Part shown: positions 1-8,105 of the stretch, piece after piece | How the letters are laid out: every line of letters begins with the position of its first letter | How positions within the stretch are numbered: the first letter of the stretch is position 1 | Assembly: GCA_903843135.1 (NCBI GenBank) | Contig: CAIMOS010000278.1 | Coordinates: 1 to 45,444, forward strand | Direction: 5' to 3' | Source of the DNA: an uncultured Ignavibacteriales bacterium | GTDB taxonomy: Bacteria > Bacteroidota > Ignavibacteria > Ignavibacteriales > Ignavibacteriaceae | Length of the DNA: 45,444 nucleotides | Position numbers and translations under genes: made by a program | The notes under the pieces: model-generated | Told to the model about the DNA's origin: nothing | Database searches by the model: none | The model's input: only the letters and a program-made list of their open reading frames with translations

Positions 1-202
1 AGCGTGAAGTGAAGAAATAGGTTGTTTCAGGCGCATAAAACGGCTTGCAGGCAGGAACTGCCGTAATGAGGGATATAAGAATAACTATAATAATAAGCGA
101 AAATGGCGCATAATTGCGGCTTTCTTCCTGAAACGGAGGAGAAAGTTTGCCTCGCGCCCATAACAGACAGCGGATAATGCAACTGTTTCCCGTGATTTTC
201 AT
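1..202 (-). CDS. Putative lipoprotein, N-terminal part (cut by window edge)
   Basis: An open frame runs from an ATG at 202 to the left edge with no stop, giving 67 residues. The start has a good ribosome binding site (GGAGATGAA directly before ATG). After about 33 polar residues comes a hydrophobic stretch (SLIIIVILISLITAVPAC), which looks like a signal peptide ending in a lipobox-like Cys at about residue 52. The extended N-terminus is unusual for a lipoprotein, so a single-pass membrane anchor is the alternative. An exact TATATTTG promoter element lies 51 bases upstream. The remaining sequence is outside the window and no function can be given. Confidence 0.6.
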   Translation of the reverse strand, partial: MKITGNSCIIRCLLWARGKLSPPFQEESRNYAPFSLIIIVILISLITAVPACKPFYAPETTYFFTSR

Positions 203-252
203 TTCATCTCCAAAAAATTCACTGATAAATTAAACAACTAATTGTTGCATCT

Positions 253-260
253 CAAATATA
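253..260 (-). promoter_or_regulatory. Candidate Bacteroidota-type -7 element for the lipoprotein gene
   Basis: TATATTTG on the minus strand matches the TAnnTTTG consensus exactly. It would start transcription near 246, leaving a leader of about 44 bases before the ATG at 202. No TTG is found 20 bases upstream, so the -33 half is weak. Confidence 0.4.
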
Positions 261-354
261 ATAAAATGATAAAATCAACCGGCATTGATCGGATAATACA
301 CGCTACGGTTTTGTGATGCTGGTTATTCCATCGTACAAATTCTTTTGATACTCC

Positions 355-394
355 TTTAAAAAGCAAAAGCCGCAGTGTTTTTGCTGCGGCTTTT
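355..394 (-). terminator. Intrinsic terminator of the prs-rplI operon
   Basis: A perfect 11-base stem (AAAAGCCGCAG at 365-375 with CTGCGGCTTTT at 384-394) has an 8-base loop. On the minus strand it is followed by a short T run. It lies 23 bases past the rplI stop. A-rich sequence on the other side could let it work in both directions. Confidence 0.85.
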
Positions 395-417
395 ACAATA
401 AAAAAAAAGAAGAGTTG

Positions 418-861
418 CTACTCTCTTACAACCCAGACTTTAATCTGTGTTGCTACGCTCTGGTGCAGTTTTACGTGCACGTTATAGATACCGAGGGTTT
501 TGATCTGTTCTTCGACTTCAATCTTTCTCTTATCAATGTCGAATCCTTTTTCCTTCAAACCATCCGCGATCATCTGCGTGGTGACGGTTCCGAAGATCCT
601 GTCTTCTTCACCTACCTGTACCGGGATGGTGATTGATACTTTTTCGAGTTCTGAGGCGAGTCCCTGGGCCGCTTTAATTTCCCTGCCCCTTTTAACTTCA
701 GAGTGTTTTTTCTCTACTTCGATTGCCTTGAGGTTACCGTCAACCGCAGGATAAACTAATTTCCTTGGTATCAGATAATTGAGGGCGTAACCGTCTTTAA
801 CGTTTACAACATCGCCTGTATGGCCGAGTGTGTCAATGTTTTGTCTTAAAATTACTTTCAT
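418..861 (-). CDS. rplI: 50S ribosomal protein L9
   Basis: The 147-residue product has the usual L9 length and begins with the canonical L9 N-terminal domain (MKVILRQNIDTLGHTGDVV, then KDGYALNYLIPRKLV), followed by the long connecting helix and a C-terminal domain containing GEEDRIFGTVT. L9 binds 23S rRNA near the base of the L1 stalk. It is the last gene of the operon, 19 bases after rpsR and just before a strong terminator. The order rpsF-ssb-rpsR-rplI is the classic bacterial arrangement. Confidence 0.98.
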   Translation of the reverse strand: MKVILRQNIDTLGHTGDVVNVKDGYALNYLIPRKLVYPAVDGNLKAIEVEKKHSEVKRGREIKAAQGLASELEKVSITIPVQVGEEDRIFGTVTTQMIADGLKEKGFDIDKRKIEVEEQIKTLGIYNVHVKLHQSVATQIKVWVVRE

Positions 862-880
862 TTTTTATGCTCCTTCCGTG

Positions 881-1105
881 TTATCTTACTGTATCAGAAA
901 CGAATGGGAGAAGCGCCATATGGCGCGCGCGTTTGATAGCGGAGGAAAGTTCCCTCTGGTATTTGGCGCAGGTGCCGGTTACTCTTTTGGGAATGATCTT
1001 TCCCTGCTCAGAAGTGAACTTCTGGAGCATCTTTACATCCTTATAGTCGATGTACTTCACCTTGGCTTCGGTGAATCTGCATACTTTTTTGGTTTTTAAC
1101 ATCAT
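881..1105 (-). CDS. rpsR: 30S ribosomal protein S18
   Basis: The 74-residue protein carries the S18 core: [20 protein letters not shown], then [20 protein letters not shown] and [14 protein letters not shown]18 pairs with S6 on the platform of the small subunit. The start is the first of two adjacent ATG codons, with AAGGAA eight bases upstream. It lies between ssb and rplI with short gaps, so cotranscription is expected. Confidence 0.98.
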   Translation of the reverse strand: MMLKTKKVCRFTEAKVKYIDYKDVKMLQKFTSEQGKIIPKRVTGTCAKYQRELSSAIKRARHMALLPFVSDTVR

Positions 1106-1137
1106 AAGTTTAATTCCTTGTACTTAAAAAAATCTTA

Positions 1138-1653
1138 TTAGTGATTAATGTTTTTATCTTTGTGATTACTGTTGTTGCTTCCGTTCAGGAGCTGCGCTTC
1201 ATCGTGAGTAAGGAACTTATCGAACCTGTCTTCGGTAAAATCGATCCCGTCCTCATCAAAAAATACGCTGCTTTCTTCTTCTTCAGCGCCGTGTTCGTTT
1301 ATACGCACCCTTTTATTCAGGAATTGGATGCGCCGTGCCTTGATCTCAACTATACTCCTGTTGCTGCCTTCATCCACTTTCCACATACGGCTCTGCAGTT
1401 CGCCGTCCACGAGGACCGCGTAACCTTTTTTAAGCCGGTCCTTGCAGCTTTCCGCAAGTTTGTTCCAGGCAACAATTCCCACAAAACAGACGTCTTCCTG
1501 CCAGTTGTTCACACTGTCTTTGAATTTCCTGTTTGAGGCAATTGTGAAATTGACGACCGGTGTGCCGTTAGTCGTAGTTCTGAATACCGGGTCTTTGGTA
1601 AGATTGCCGGCAATCATCACATAGTTTATTTCGGGCATTTTCAGATCGGCCAT
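1138..1653 (-). CDS. ssb: Single-stranded DNA-binding protein
   Basis: The 171-residue product has one OB fold in the first ~115 residues (INYVMIAGNLTKDPVFRTT, then VVNFTIASNR and a KGYAVLVDGELQSRMW strand pair), as expected of bacterial SSB. The start has AAGGA seven bases upstream. The C-terminus is unusual. SSBs normally end in an acidic tip of the DDDIPF type that recruits repair and replication partners. Here an internal acidic segment (FFDEDGIDFTEDRFDKFL) is followed by about 23 polar residues ending in NINH. The gene sits in the ribosomal protein operon between rpsF and rpsR, as in many bacteria. Confidence 0.95.
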   Translation of the reverse strand: MADLKMPEINYVMIAGNLTKDPVFRTTTNGTPVVNFTIASNRKFKDSVNNWQEDVCFVGIVAWNKLAESCKDRLKKGYAVLVDGELQSRMWKVDEGSNRSIVEIKARRIQFLNKRVRINEHGAEEEESSVFFDEDGIDFTEDRFDKFLTHDEAQLLNGSNNSNHKDKNINH

Positions 1654-1671
1654 AAAAGTTCCTTCCGGTAA

Positions 1672-2115
1672 TTATTCTTTTGTTTCCGGAGCTGGTTCTT
1701 CTGCGGCTGGTTCTGTAAAAGGTTCAGGTATAACTGCTTCAGGTGCTGCTTCAACTGCTTCATCAGCAGCCGCGGGAACCTGGGCGCGTTTTGATTTCTG
1801 GTCATCAAGAAACTCAATGGCAAACTTGTCAAGTTTGATGGTAAGGAACCTGACGATGGACTCGTTCAGTTTGAGCAGTCTTTCCAGTTTGGTGATTGCT
1901 TCCGTAGGAGCATTAAAACGGTATATCACATAATAACCAATTTTATGCTTTTTGATCTGATAGGCGAGGCGTTTTCTGCCCCACTTGTCGAGGTCTACAA
2001 TTGTACCGCCAAAGCTTTCAATTGTATCTTTGATTTTGTTAAGCTCGGTTTCTATGACCGAGTCTTCGAGTGCGGCGTTAATTATCACCGCACTCTCGTA
2101 CTGAGTAATTCTCAC
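1672..2115 (-). CDS. rpsF: 30S ribosomal protein S6 with acidic C-terminal tail
   Basis: Residues 1-100 are a normal S6 ferredoxin-like fold (YESAVIINAALEDSVIETEL, DKWGRKRLAYQIKKHKIGYY, ESIVRFLTIKLDK). The remaining ~45 residues are an Ala/Glu/Pro-rich acidic tail, probably disordered. The start is GTG, with GGGAG seven bases upstream, and this Shine-Dalgarno lies in a small predicted hairpin (2116-2136). S6 binds S18 on the 30S platform. It is 18 bases ahead of ssb and 77 bases after pth, the only sizeable gap in the operon. Confidence 0.97.
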   Translation of the reverse strand: MRITQYESAVIINAALEDSVIETELNKIKDTIESFGGTIVDLDKWGRKRLAYQIKKHKIGYYVIYRFNAPTEAITKLERLLKLNESIVRFLTIKLDKFAIEFLDDQKSKRAQVPAAADEAVEAAPEAVIPEPFTEPAAEEPAPETKE

Positions 2116-2136
2116 AAAGGACTCCCTTCGGACTTT
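2116..2136 (-). promoter_or_regulatory. Hairpin over the rpsF ribosome binding site, possible S6:S18 autoregulatory leader
   Basis: On the minus strand, AAAG (2136-2133) pairs with CTTT (2119-2116) and TCC pairs with GGA around a GAAG loop, leaving a three-base bulge. The GGGAG ribosome binding site lies inside. S6:S18 complexes are known to repress rpsF operons by binding a CCG-containing leader hairpin. A CCG is present here, but the fold was drawn by hand and the match to the known motif is unproven. Confidence 0.3.
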
Positions 2137-2192
2137 AGGCCCTCGCGTTACGGCAAGAGCAGGGTTAATATATTATGTTATTTGATTTCTAA

Positions 2193-3029
2193 TTATCTGT
2201 TTCCGGTATCGTCAAACGGAATATCTCCGAGCCCGGTATCATCGTACCGGTTGTATTTATTATCATCGGGATTATTCTCGTCATCTGATTCATCATAGCT
2301 CTGATAATCGCCTTCTGAGCCGGAGTCATACCCTTCGCCCTCCTGGGGCGCAGGTTTAGGTTTGCGCGGCTGAGGCGGCGGAATCAGTAGCTTGGCATAT
2401 TCGGAGTAATAATCCGGTTTCTTTTCTTCCGGAATCTCCTGTTTGCCCTTCTGATCATTGATGATCATACTGTTGATGTTCAGCATCGAATCAACGCCTT
2501 CCCTGATAAAGGCATTTATCAGTATGGCGCAGTATTCAAACGGGCCGATGATATTCTGAATTTCCTGGTCCGTGAACGGACTAAGCACATATTCCAGAAT
2601 TTTTTTCCGGTCGAAACTTTTCCCAACGCCGATCCGCAGCCTTGCGAACCTGTTGGTGCCAAAATTCTGAATGAAAGATTCTATGCCATTGTGTCCTCCG
2701 GAGCCTCCTCCGTTTTTCACGCGCGCACGGCCAAACTCCAGATTAACATCATCATAAACAACCATAACATCCTGCGGAAGCAGGCGGTGTTCGGTCAGAT
2801 ATTGCTGAAGTACACGGCCGGAAAGATTCATATAAGTAGTGGGTTTAATCAGAACGAATTCTTGTCCATCCAGTTTACCCTCAGCCAGAAAATAATCCCG
2901 CCTCCCGGGGACAAATTCAAGGCCGAACTTCTGAGCAAGGTAGTCAAGAAACATAAAACCCACGTTGTGCCGGGTGTCTTGAAATTTGAGACCCGGATTA
3001 CCAAGACCAACGATGATTTTTTGCATCAT
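2193..3029 (-). CDS. pth: Peptidyl-tRNA hydrolase with acidic C-terminal extension
   Basis: Pth frees tRNA from prematurely released peptidyl-tRNA. The first ~190 residues match the bacterial family: KIIVGLGNPGLKFQDTRHNVGF with the catalytic His in TRHNVGF, LIKPTTYMNLSG, VVYDDVNLEFGRARVKNGG, and GGHNGIESFI. Family members are usually about 190-200 residues. This one has 278, with an extra tail that is proline-rich then very acidic and tyrosine/serine-rich (EGEGYDSGSEGDYQSYDESD) and ends GLGDIPFDDTGNR. The gene overlaps the rplY stop by four bases, implying translational coupling. The tail is likely disordered and its role is unknown. Confidence 0.96.
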   Translation of the reverse strand: MMQKIIVGLGNPGLKFQDTRHNVGFMFLDYLAQKFGLEFVPGRRDYFLAEGKLDGQEFVLIKPTTYMNLSGRVLQQYLTEHRLLPQDVMVVYDDVNLEFGRARVKNGGGSGGHNGIESFIQNFGTNRFARLRIGVGKSFDRKKILEYVLSPFTDQEIQNIIGPFEYCAILINAFIREGVDSMLNINSMIINDQKGKQEIPEEKKPDYYSEYAKLLIPPPQPRKPKPAPQEGEGYDSGSEGDYQSYDESDDENNPDDNKYNRYDDTGLGDIPFDDTGNR

Positions 3030-3661
3030 TCTTCCGCTTCTTTATCTTTTCCTTTTGATATCACTTCGGGTTCTGTTATTTCTTCACCCGCAGCAGTTGT
3101 TTCTGTAACTTCACCCCTTGCGTGAGTTACGGATACCAAGACCGTTTCGCCGGGGTGTTTAATTGTAAAATTATCATATTTAAGATCGCGCACGTGAATT
3201 GAGTGCCCGAACTTAAGGTCAGTTACGTCAATTTCAATATGATCGGGGAGATCGGCCGGAAAACATTCCACGGTAACCTTGTGCAGGAATTCCTGAAGGA
3301 TACCGCCCATACGCACGCCGTCCGCGCTTCCTTTATAAGTAACCGGAACTTCAATTTCGATCTTCTCGCCTTTGATGATACCTAATAAATCAAAGTGGAC
3401 CACCTTGTCGGTAACCGGATCGAACTGAATGTCCTTTATGATACACTCTTTAGCTTCCTCGCCTTCAATCTGAAGGGCGATGATATGCGTATCAGATGTA
3501 AAAACCAAAGGATTAATAGCGTTTTCAGCAACGAAGATCGGGACAGGTGTATCCTGCCTGGAATAAAAAATCCCCGGCACACTGCCTTTTAACCTCAGTT
3601 GGGTATTCACAGATTTTGTTCCGACGGCTCTGCGTCCGGCGGTGAGAACTACTTTTTCCAT
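3026..3661 (-). CDS. rplY: 50S ribosomal protein L25, CTC form
   Basis: The 211-residue product has the N-terminal L25 5S-rRNA-binding domain (RLKGSVPGIFYSRQDTPVPI, IIKDIQFDPVTDKVVHFDLL) and the C-terminal beta domain of the longer CTC (general stress) form (GVRMGGILQEFLHKVTVECF, PDHIEIDVTDLKFGHSIHV). A short Glu-rich tail follows. The start has GGAG six bases upstream. It lies 26 bases after prs and overlaps pth, and prs-rplY-pth is a common bacterial order. Confidence 0.97.
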   Translation of the reverse strand: MEKVVLTAGRRAVGTKSVNTQLRLKGSVPGIFYSRQDTPVPIFVAENAINPLVFTSDTHIIALQIEGEEAKECIIKDIQFDPVTDKVVHFDLLGIIKGEKIEIEVPVTYKGSADGVRMGGILQEFLHKVTVECFPADLPDHIEIDVTDLKFGHSIHVRDLKYDNFTIKHPGETVLVSVTHARGEVTETTAAGEEITEPEVISKGKDKEAEE

Positions 3662-3687
3662 TCTAACTCCAAATAGAACTAAATTAT

Positions 3688-4629
3688 TTAACTTTTATCA
3701 TTATCAAACAGTGAACTGATCGACTCATTTTTAAATATCATTTCAATCGCCTCAGAAAACAGCCATGATGAATCGAGCACTTCTATCTTATCAATCATTT
3801 TTTCTTTCTGCTCTATCGTATCCGTTACGAACAGTTTGTCCAGCGGCGAAGCGCTGAGCCTCTCGATCGCCTTGCCCGAAAGCAGGGCGTGAGTAACTGC
3901 CCCGTAAACCCTTCTCGCGCCTTTCGCTTTAAGCGCTTCTATTGCTCCCACGAAAGTGCCTGCCGTATCTATCATATCGTCAACAAGCAGAACATCTTTT
4001 TCCTCCACATCCCCGATGATGTTTACGATCTCGACCATATTTTGCTTCGGCCTCCTCTTGTCAATAACAACAAGATTAGCGTTTAATCTCTTCGCGTATG
4101 ATCTTGCGATTTTAATTCCTCCCACATCAGGCGATACCACTACCAGGTTATCACTGAGGTTCTCAAGCGCGCTAAGGAAGATCGAAGAACCGTATAAGTG
4201 GTCAAACGGTATATCAAAAAAACCCTGTATCTGGGATGCGTGCAAATCCATTGTAAGTACACGATTTGCGCCGGCAACTGTAATGAGATTCGCGATCAGT
4301 TTGGCGGTTATCGAAACTCTCGGCTGATCTTTCCTGTCCTGTCGTGCATAACCAAAATAAGGAAGAACCACCGTGATCCGCTTTGCGGACGCGCGTTTGG
4401 CGGCGTCCACCATTATCAGAAGTTCCATTAAATTTTCAGCAGGCGGCTGAGTGGATTGTACTATAAAAACCTCATTTCCTCTGATGTTTTCACCATACTT
4501 TACCCAGATTTCACCGTCACTGAACTTTTTCAACTCAAGTTCGCCTAATTTAGATCCCAGATTGCCTGCAATTTTTTCAGCCAGCGCACGGTTTGAATTA
4601 CCGGAAAAGATCCTGTAAGAGTTTTCCAT
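3688..4629 (-). CDS. prs: Ribose-phosphate pyrophosphokinase
   Basis: PRPP synthase makes phosphoribosyl pyrophosphate from ribose-5-phosphate and ATP for nucleotide, histidine and NAD synthesis. The 313-residue length is typical of class I enzymes. Visible motifs are FSDGEIWVKYGENIRG, the ATP-binding YARQDRKDQPR region (~94-104), the metal-binding MDLH (127-130), and the PRPP loop VDDMIDTAGT (216-225). It is the first gene of the translation operon and has its own promoter candidate at 4663-4693. Confidence 0.98.
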   Translation of the reverse strand: MENSYRIFSGNSNRALAEKIAGNLGSKLGELELKKFSDGEIWVKYGENIRGNEVFIVQSTQPPAENLMELLIMVDAAKRASAKRITVVLPYFGYARQDRKDQPRVSITAKLIANLITVAGANRVLTMDLHASQIQGFFDIPFDHLYGSSIFLSALENLSDNLVVVSPDVGGIKIARSYAKRLNANLVVIDKRRPKQNMVEIVNIIGDVEEKDVLLVDDMIDTAGTFVGAIEALKAKGARRVYGAVTHALLSGKAIERLSASPLDKLFVTDTIEQKEKMIDKIEVLDSSWLFSEAIEMIFKNESISSLFDNDKS

Positions 4630-4662
4630 ACTAAACCTGACTTTCCAAAATTAGCAAGACTT

Positions 4663-4693
4663 TAAATATACACAACATTTGATTTTTAGTCAA
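4663..4693 (-). promoter_or_regulatory. Promoter of the prs operon, Bacteroidota type
   Basis: On the minus strand TTGAC begins at 4693. Exactly 20 bases after the TTG comes TATATTTA (4670-4663), one mismatch from TAnnTTTG. The expected start of transcription is near 4656, giving a leader of about 27 bases. The same geometry recurs at four other genes in this window. Confidence 0.6.
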
Positions 4694-4797
4694 TAAAAAT
4701 TAAGAATTTAATTCGAACTGGCACAATGCCAAATAATCCATAACGAGGAGTTAAAATATAATGAAAATTACAAGAATATTCCCCCGAAATGACCATT

Positions 4798-5352
4798 TTA
4801 GATCATTTCTGAGAGTAGTTCCTTCCTCGGCTGAGGAATTACCACTTTGTTCACCAGTAGCCCCTTTTCCTCCACTACCCTTGCCCCGGCATCCACAGCG
4901 CTCCTCACGGCGGCAACTTCACCCGTAATGGTAAAAAAAGCTTTTCCGCCCAGCGCCATTGCCAGCCGGACTTCGATAAGTTCCACACGGGCAGACTTTA
5001 CGGCAGCATCCGCTGCTTCAATTAGTGATGCCACAGAAAATGATTCTACGATCCCGAGTGCTTCAAGCATCGGAATATTATTATGCCCCGCCAGCGCGGG
5101 GAAAATGGATTTATGAACATTAGGGATTACAAAATGATCAATAACAGCAAAGCCGACAGTCTGTACCGCTGCATCCACAGCAGTCTGGACTGCGGCAACC
5201 TCTCCGCCGATAAGGGTCATATATTTTCCCGAACAAATTGTGCGGGAGAGGATCAGTTCTACATTCGAGGTTTTAAGCATAATATCGGCCGCCTGCATTC
5301 CTGATGCTATGCTGGTCATTTCAATCAATCCTAATGAGTTCATCGGTGTCAT
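4798..5352 (-). CDS. pduT: Tandem-BMC shell protein, PduT-like (BMC-T)
   Basis: The 184-residue protein has two fused bacterial microcompartment domains: NSLGLIEMTSIASGMQAADI (residues 5-90) and EALGIVESFSVASLIEAADA (95-175), each with the GEVAAV-x-(S/T)AVDA segment. Trimers of such proteins form pseudohexameric shell tiles. Cys40, in RTICSGKYM, is at the position of the Cys that holds a [4Fe-4S] cluster at the central pore of PduT, so an electron-conducting tile is likely. It is the last gene of the hemE-hemN-pduS-pduT run, 15 bases after the PduS-like gene. No other shell gene is in this window. Confidence 0.9.
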   Translation of the reverse strand: MTPMNSLGLIEMTSIASGMQAADIMLKTSNVELILSRTICSGKYMTLIGGEVAAVQTAVDAAVQTVGFAVIDHFVIPNVHKSIFPALAGHNNIPMLEALGIVESFSVASLIEAADAAVKSARVELIEVRLAMALGGKAFFTITGEVAAVRSAVDAGARVVEEKGLLVNKVVIPQPRKELLSEMI

Positions 5353-5367
5353 TAATTTCCTAACTGC

Positions 5368-6687
5368 TTATTTGCTTTTCTGAATTCTGACAAATTTATC
5401 GTTCACGCTGGACACTATCCCGTCAATAGAGGCGTGTATCACTGAACCTAATTTCCCTTCGGCCGGCCTTCCGATTACGTCGCCCTTCTTCACAGCGGCG
5501 CCGATGGTTAGCTGCGGTTTCACCGCTTCTCCGACGTGCTGCTTAAGCAGAATAGTAACTGACGATGGTTTCGGGCCTTGCGGATTATAGGGCGTATGCG
5601 AATCAAAATCCTGAAGATTGAGTTTCTTTATCAGCATTTTCAACGGTACTCTTCTCCCCTCTTTAATCGGATGTACATTTACCGGATGCTGCTGGACATA
5701 CTTAATTCCCTGCGACCGCATCTCTTTCTTAGATCTGTCGCACGCTTCTTTGGGATAGAGGTCTTCCGGACAGGCATAGAGAGTGCACAGCCCGCAGGCG
5801 CAGCAGAGTTCAGCCATCTGGTTCCACACCTCGGTTCCGGTTTTTGTAAAGCCGAGCGACCTCATCACTTTATGCGGCTGAACATTATATCCGAGTAAAT
5901 AACGGGGACAGAATTCAGTACAGTAACTGCACTGATCGCACGCTGATTTTCCGATCCTGAACCAGTTCTGTTCGGGCTGGTTTTTTCTTTTAATAAGATA
6001 ATGGGATTTTGGGAGGACAATAAACCCGGTGGATGTTTTTGTTATCACTTCGTCAAGGTCAAATGTAAGCGCGCCCATCATAACGCCGCCTGAAAACATT
6101 CCGTACTCGCTGACCGTCGGCCCGCCGGCGAAATCGAGTATCTCCCTGAAGCTTGTTCCGATCGGCACAAAGAATGTTGAAGGTTTTTTTACCGCGCCCG
6201 TAACGCAGATAAATTTTTCGGTTACCGGGATACCTTCTTCAGCTTTTTTAATATTGTGCAAAGTTTCAACGTTATTAACCACACAACCGACATCGAGCGG
6301 TATACCGGCAGGAGGGATCAGTCTTTTTGTAGCGGAGTAGACGAGTTCGTATTCGTCGCCTGCCGGATAGAAATCGCCGAGTTCCGACATCTCAATTTTT
6401 GATCCTTTGAGATGCGGCATTACAGCGTCAATAGCTTTTACGTTCTTTGATTTTAATCCGAAGTACCCTTTTTTAGCGTTTGTCTGCTCGACCATCAGTT
6501 TCATACCGCCGACGATACTCTCAGAAAAATTGAGCATAAATTCGTAATCCTTATGGATAAGCGGTTCGCACTCGGCGCCGTTTGCAAGCACAAAATCTAC
6601 TTTCGCGCCGGCTTTGATGTGCGTGGGAAACCCCGCACCGCCGGCACCTACTACGCCTGCTTCGAATATTTTTTTTGCTAAATCCAT
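5368..6687 (-). CDS. pduS: PduS/RnfC-like flavin and iron-sulfur protein
   Basis: The 439 residues follow the RnfC/PduS plan. A Gly-rich N-terminal nucleotide/FMN-binding region (GVVGAGGAGFPTHIKAG, 11-27) comes first, then NGAECEPL, and a central SLBB-like region. Two cluster-binding sites follow: C250, C253, C256, C260 (CxxCxxCxxxCP) and C295/C296, C298, C301, C306. A barrel-sandwich domain ends the protein (~385-435). PduS reduces cobalamin with electrons from NADH and contacts the PduT shell protein. The same pairing here suggests electron transfer across a microcompartment shell. Its substrate is unknown because no signature enzyme is nearby. It starts 28 bases after hemN. Confidence 0.9.
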   Translation of the reverse strand: MDLAKKIFEAGVVGAGGAGFPTHIKAGAKVDFVLANGAECEPLIHKDYEFMLNFSESIVGGMKLMVEQTNAKKGYFGLKSKNVKAIDAVMPHLKGSKIEMSELGDFYPAGDEYELVYSATKRLIPPAGIPLDVGCVVNNVETLHNIKKAEEGIPVTEKFICVTGAVKKPSTFFVPIGTSFREILDFAGGPTVSEYGMFSGGVMMGALTFDLDEVITKTSTGFIVLPKSHYLIKRKNQPEQNWFRIGKSACDQCSYCTEFCPRYLLGYNVQPHKVMRSLGFTKTGTEVWNQMAELCCACGLCTLYACPEDLYPKEACDRSKKEMRSQGIKYVQQHPVNVHPIKEGRRVPLKMLIKKLNLQDFDSHTPYNPQGPKPSSVTILLKQHVGEAVKPQLTIGAAVKKGDVIGRPAEGKLGSVIHASIDGIVSSVNDKFVRIQKSK

Positions 6688-6715
6688 TTTAACTTTATTC
6701 AGTTTTTACGCAGTT

Positions 6716-8095
6716 TTATACCGTGCGCGAATACTTTGCGGTATCCTGTTTCCGCTCAATGTATCCGTCGAAATTTATCGCAATGTTCCTTATCAGAAGT
6801 TTTCCTGTCGGGAAGATTTCAATTTTATCTCCTGAAATTTTCAGCAGTCCGTCATCCTCCATATCTTTCAGGGTATCTAATCCCGCCTTAAAATATTCGC
6901 GGAAGTTAATGCCGAATTTCTGTTCGACTGATTTCATATCAAGTTCAAAGTCGCACATAATTCTCATAATCACGTGGCGCCTTATATGGTCATCTTCGGT
7001 TAAACGGTAACCTTTAGCGATCGGCAGGGTTTCTTCATCAAGGGATTTGTAATATTCTTTTTCGGTCTTGAAATTCTGGGAATAAATATTGTTCAGCTGG
7101 CTGATGGCAGTTATTCCGAACGAGTAAAGATCAGCGCCGGCGTGTGTGCTGTAACCCTGGAAATTTCTGTGAAGTTTTTTCTGGCTCAGCGCGACGGAAA
7201 GTTCGTCATCCGGTTTCGCGAAGTGGTCCATACCGATAAAAACGTATCCTGCGGAGGTCAGTTTTTCAATGGTCATCTTGAGGATATTCAGTTTAACTTC
7301 CGGCGCGGGAAGGTCCTCTTCGTGAATAAGCGCCATATGCTTTTTCATCCAGGGAACGTGAGCATAGTTAAAAACCGCGATCCTGTCCGGTGATACATCA
7401 ATAATTTTATCAACAGTGCTTTCGAACGATTCGAATGTCTGGAAAGGAAGGCCGTACATAAGATCAAGATTGATGCTGTAAAAGCCAAGTTCGCGAACCC
7501 AGTCCACAACCTGTCTTGTCATATCTTCCGGCTGAATGCGGTTAACGGCTTTCTGAACTTTTTCGTTAAAGTCCTGAACGCCCATACTGATCCGGTTGAA
7601 ACCGTTGCTGCGCAGCGCGGCGAGATGTTCTTTGGTCAATCCGCGCGGATCAATTTCGCAGCTGTTTTCTGAACCGGGAGTGAAATTAAAAGAGTCTTTG
7701 ATGTATGAAGCCAGGCTGTTGATCTCATCGGCGGTCAGGTGCGTCGGGGTTCCGCCGCCCCAGTGATACTGCACGACTTTGCGGTCCGGCAGCAGATAAG
7801 CCCGGAGCAAGTCAATTTCTTTTTTGACATAACTTATATATTCGCTCACCCTCTCCCTGTTCCGCGTAATAATCATATTGCAGCCGCAGAAATAACAGAG
7901 AGTGTCACAGTAAGGAAGATGAGTATACAGAGAAAGTCCGGGAAGATTATCGCCGTAGTTGGTTTTTACGATTTCATCAAGATAATCACCCGCCTTGAAA
8001 CTCTCGTTAAAGTGAGGGGCAGTCGGATAACTTGTGTACCTCGGCCCCGGCCTGTCGTACTTCTTAAATTTACTCAGATCAACTTCAAACTTCAT
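6716..8095 (-). CDS. hemN: Oxygen-independent coproporphyrinogen III oxidase
   Basis: This radical SAM enzyme converts coproporphyrinogen III to protoporphyrinogen IX without oxygen. The 459-residue length and the motifs GPRYTSYPTAPHF (17-29), C63xxxC67xxC70 followed by GC72N, WGGGTPTHL, EIDPRGL and GVQDFNEKVQKAVNR are those of true HemN rather than the HemW relatives. It lies 10 bases after hemE. The presence of HemN fits anaerobic or facultative growth. Confidence 0.97.
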   Translation of the reverse strand: MKFEVDLSKFKKYDRPGPRYTSYPTAPHFNESFKAGDYLDEIVKTNYGDNLPGLSLYTHLPYCDTLCYFCGCNMIITRNRERVSEYISYVKKEIDLLRAYLLPDRKVVQYHWGGGTPTHLTADEINSLASYIKDSFNFTPGSENSCEIDPRGLTKEHLAALRSNGFNRISMGVQDFNEKVQKAVNRIQPEDMTRQVVDWVRELGFYSINLDLMYGLPFQTFESFESTVDKIIDVSPDRIAVFNYAHVPWMKKHMALIHEEDLPAPEVKLNILKMTIEKLTSAGYVFIGMDHFAKPDDELSVALSQKKLHRNFQGYSTHAGADLYSFGITAISQLNNIYSQNFKTEKEYYKSLDEETLPIAKGYRLTEDDHIRRHVIMRIMCDFELDMKSVEQKFGINFREYFKAGLDTLKDMEDDGLLKISGDKIEIFPTGKLLIRNIAINFDGYIERKQDTAKYSRTV

Positions 8096-8105
8096 AACTT
8101 ATCAA

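Noticed and set aside
4761-4928. Small plus-strand frame with a good GAGGAG site
   Set aside because: It lies mostly antisense to the BMC-T gene, and the product is Pro/Arg-rich with no recognisable feature.
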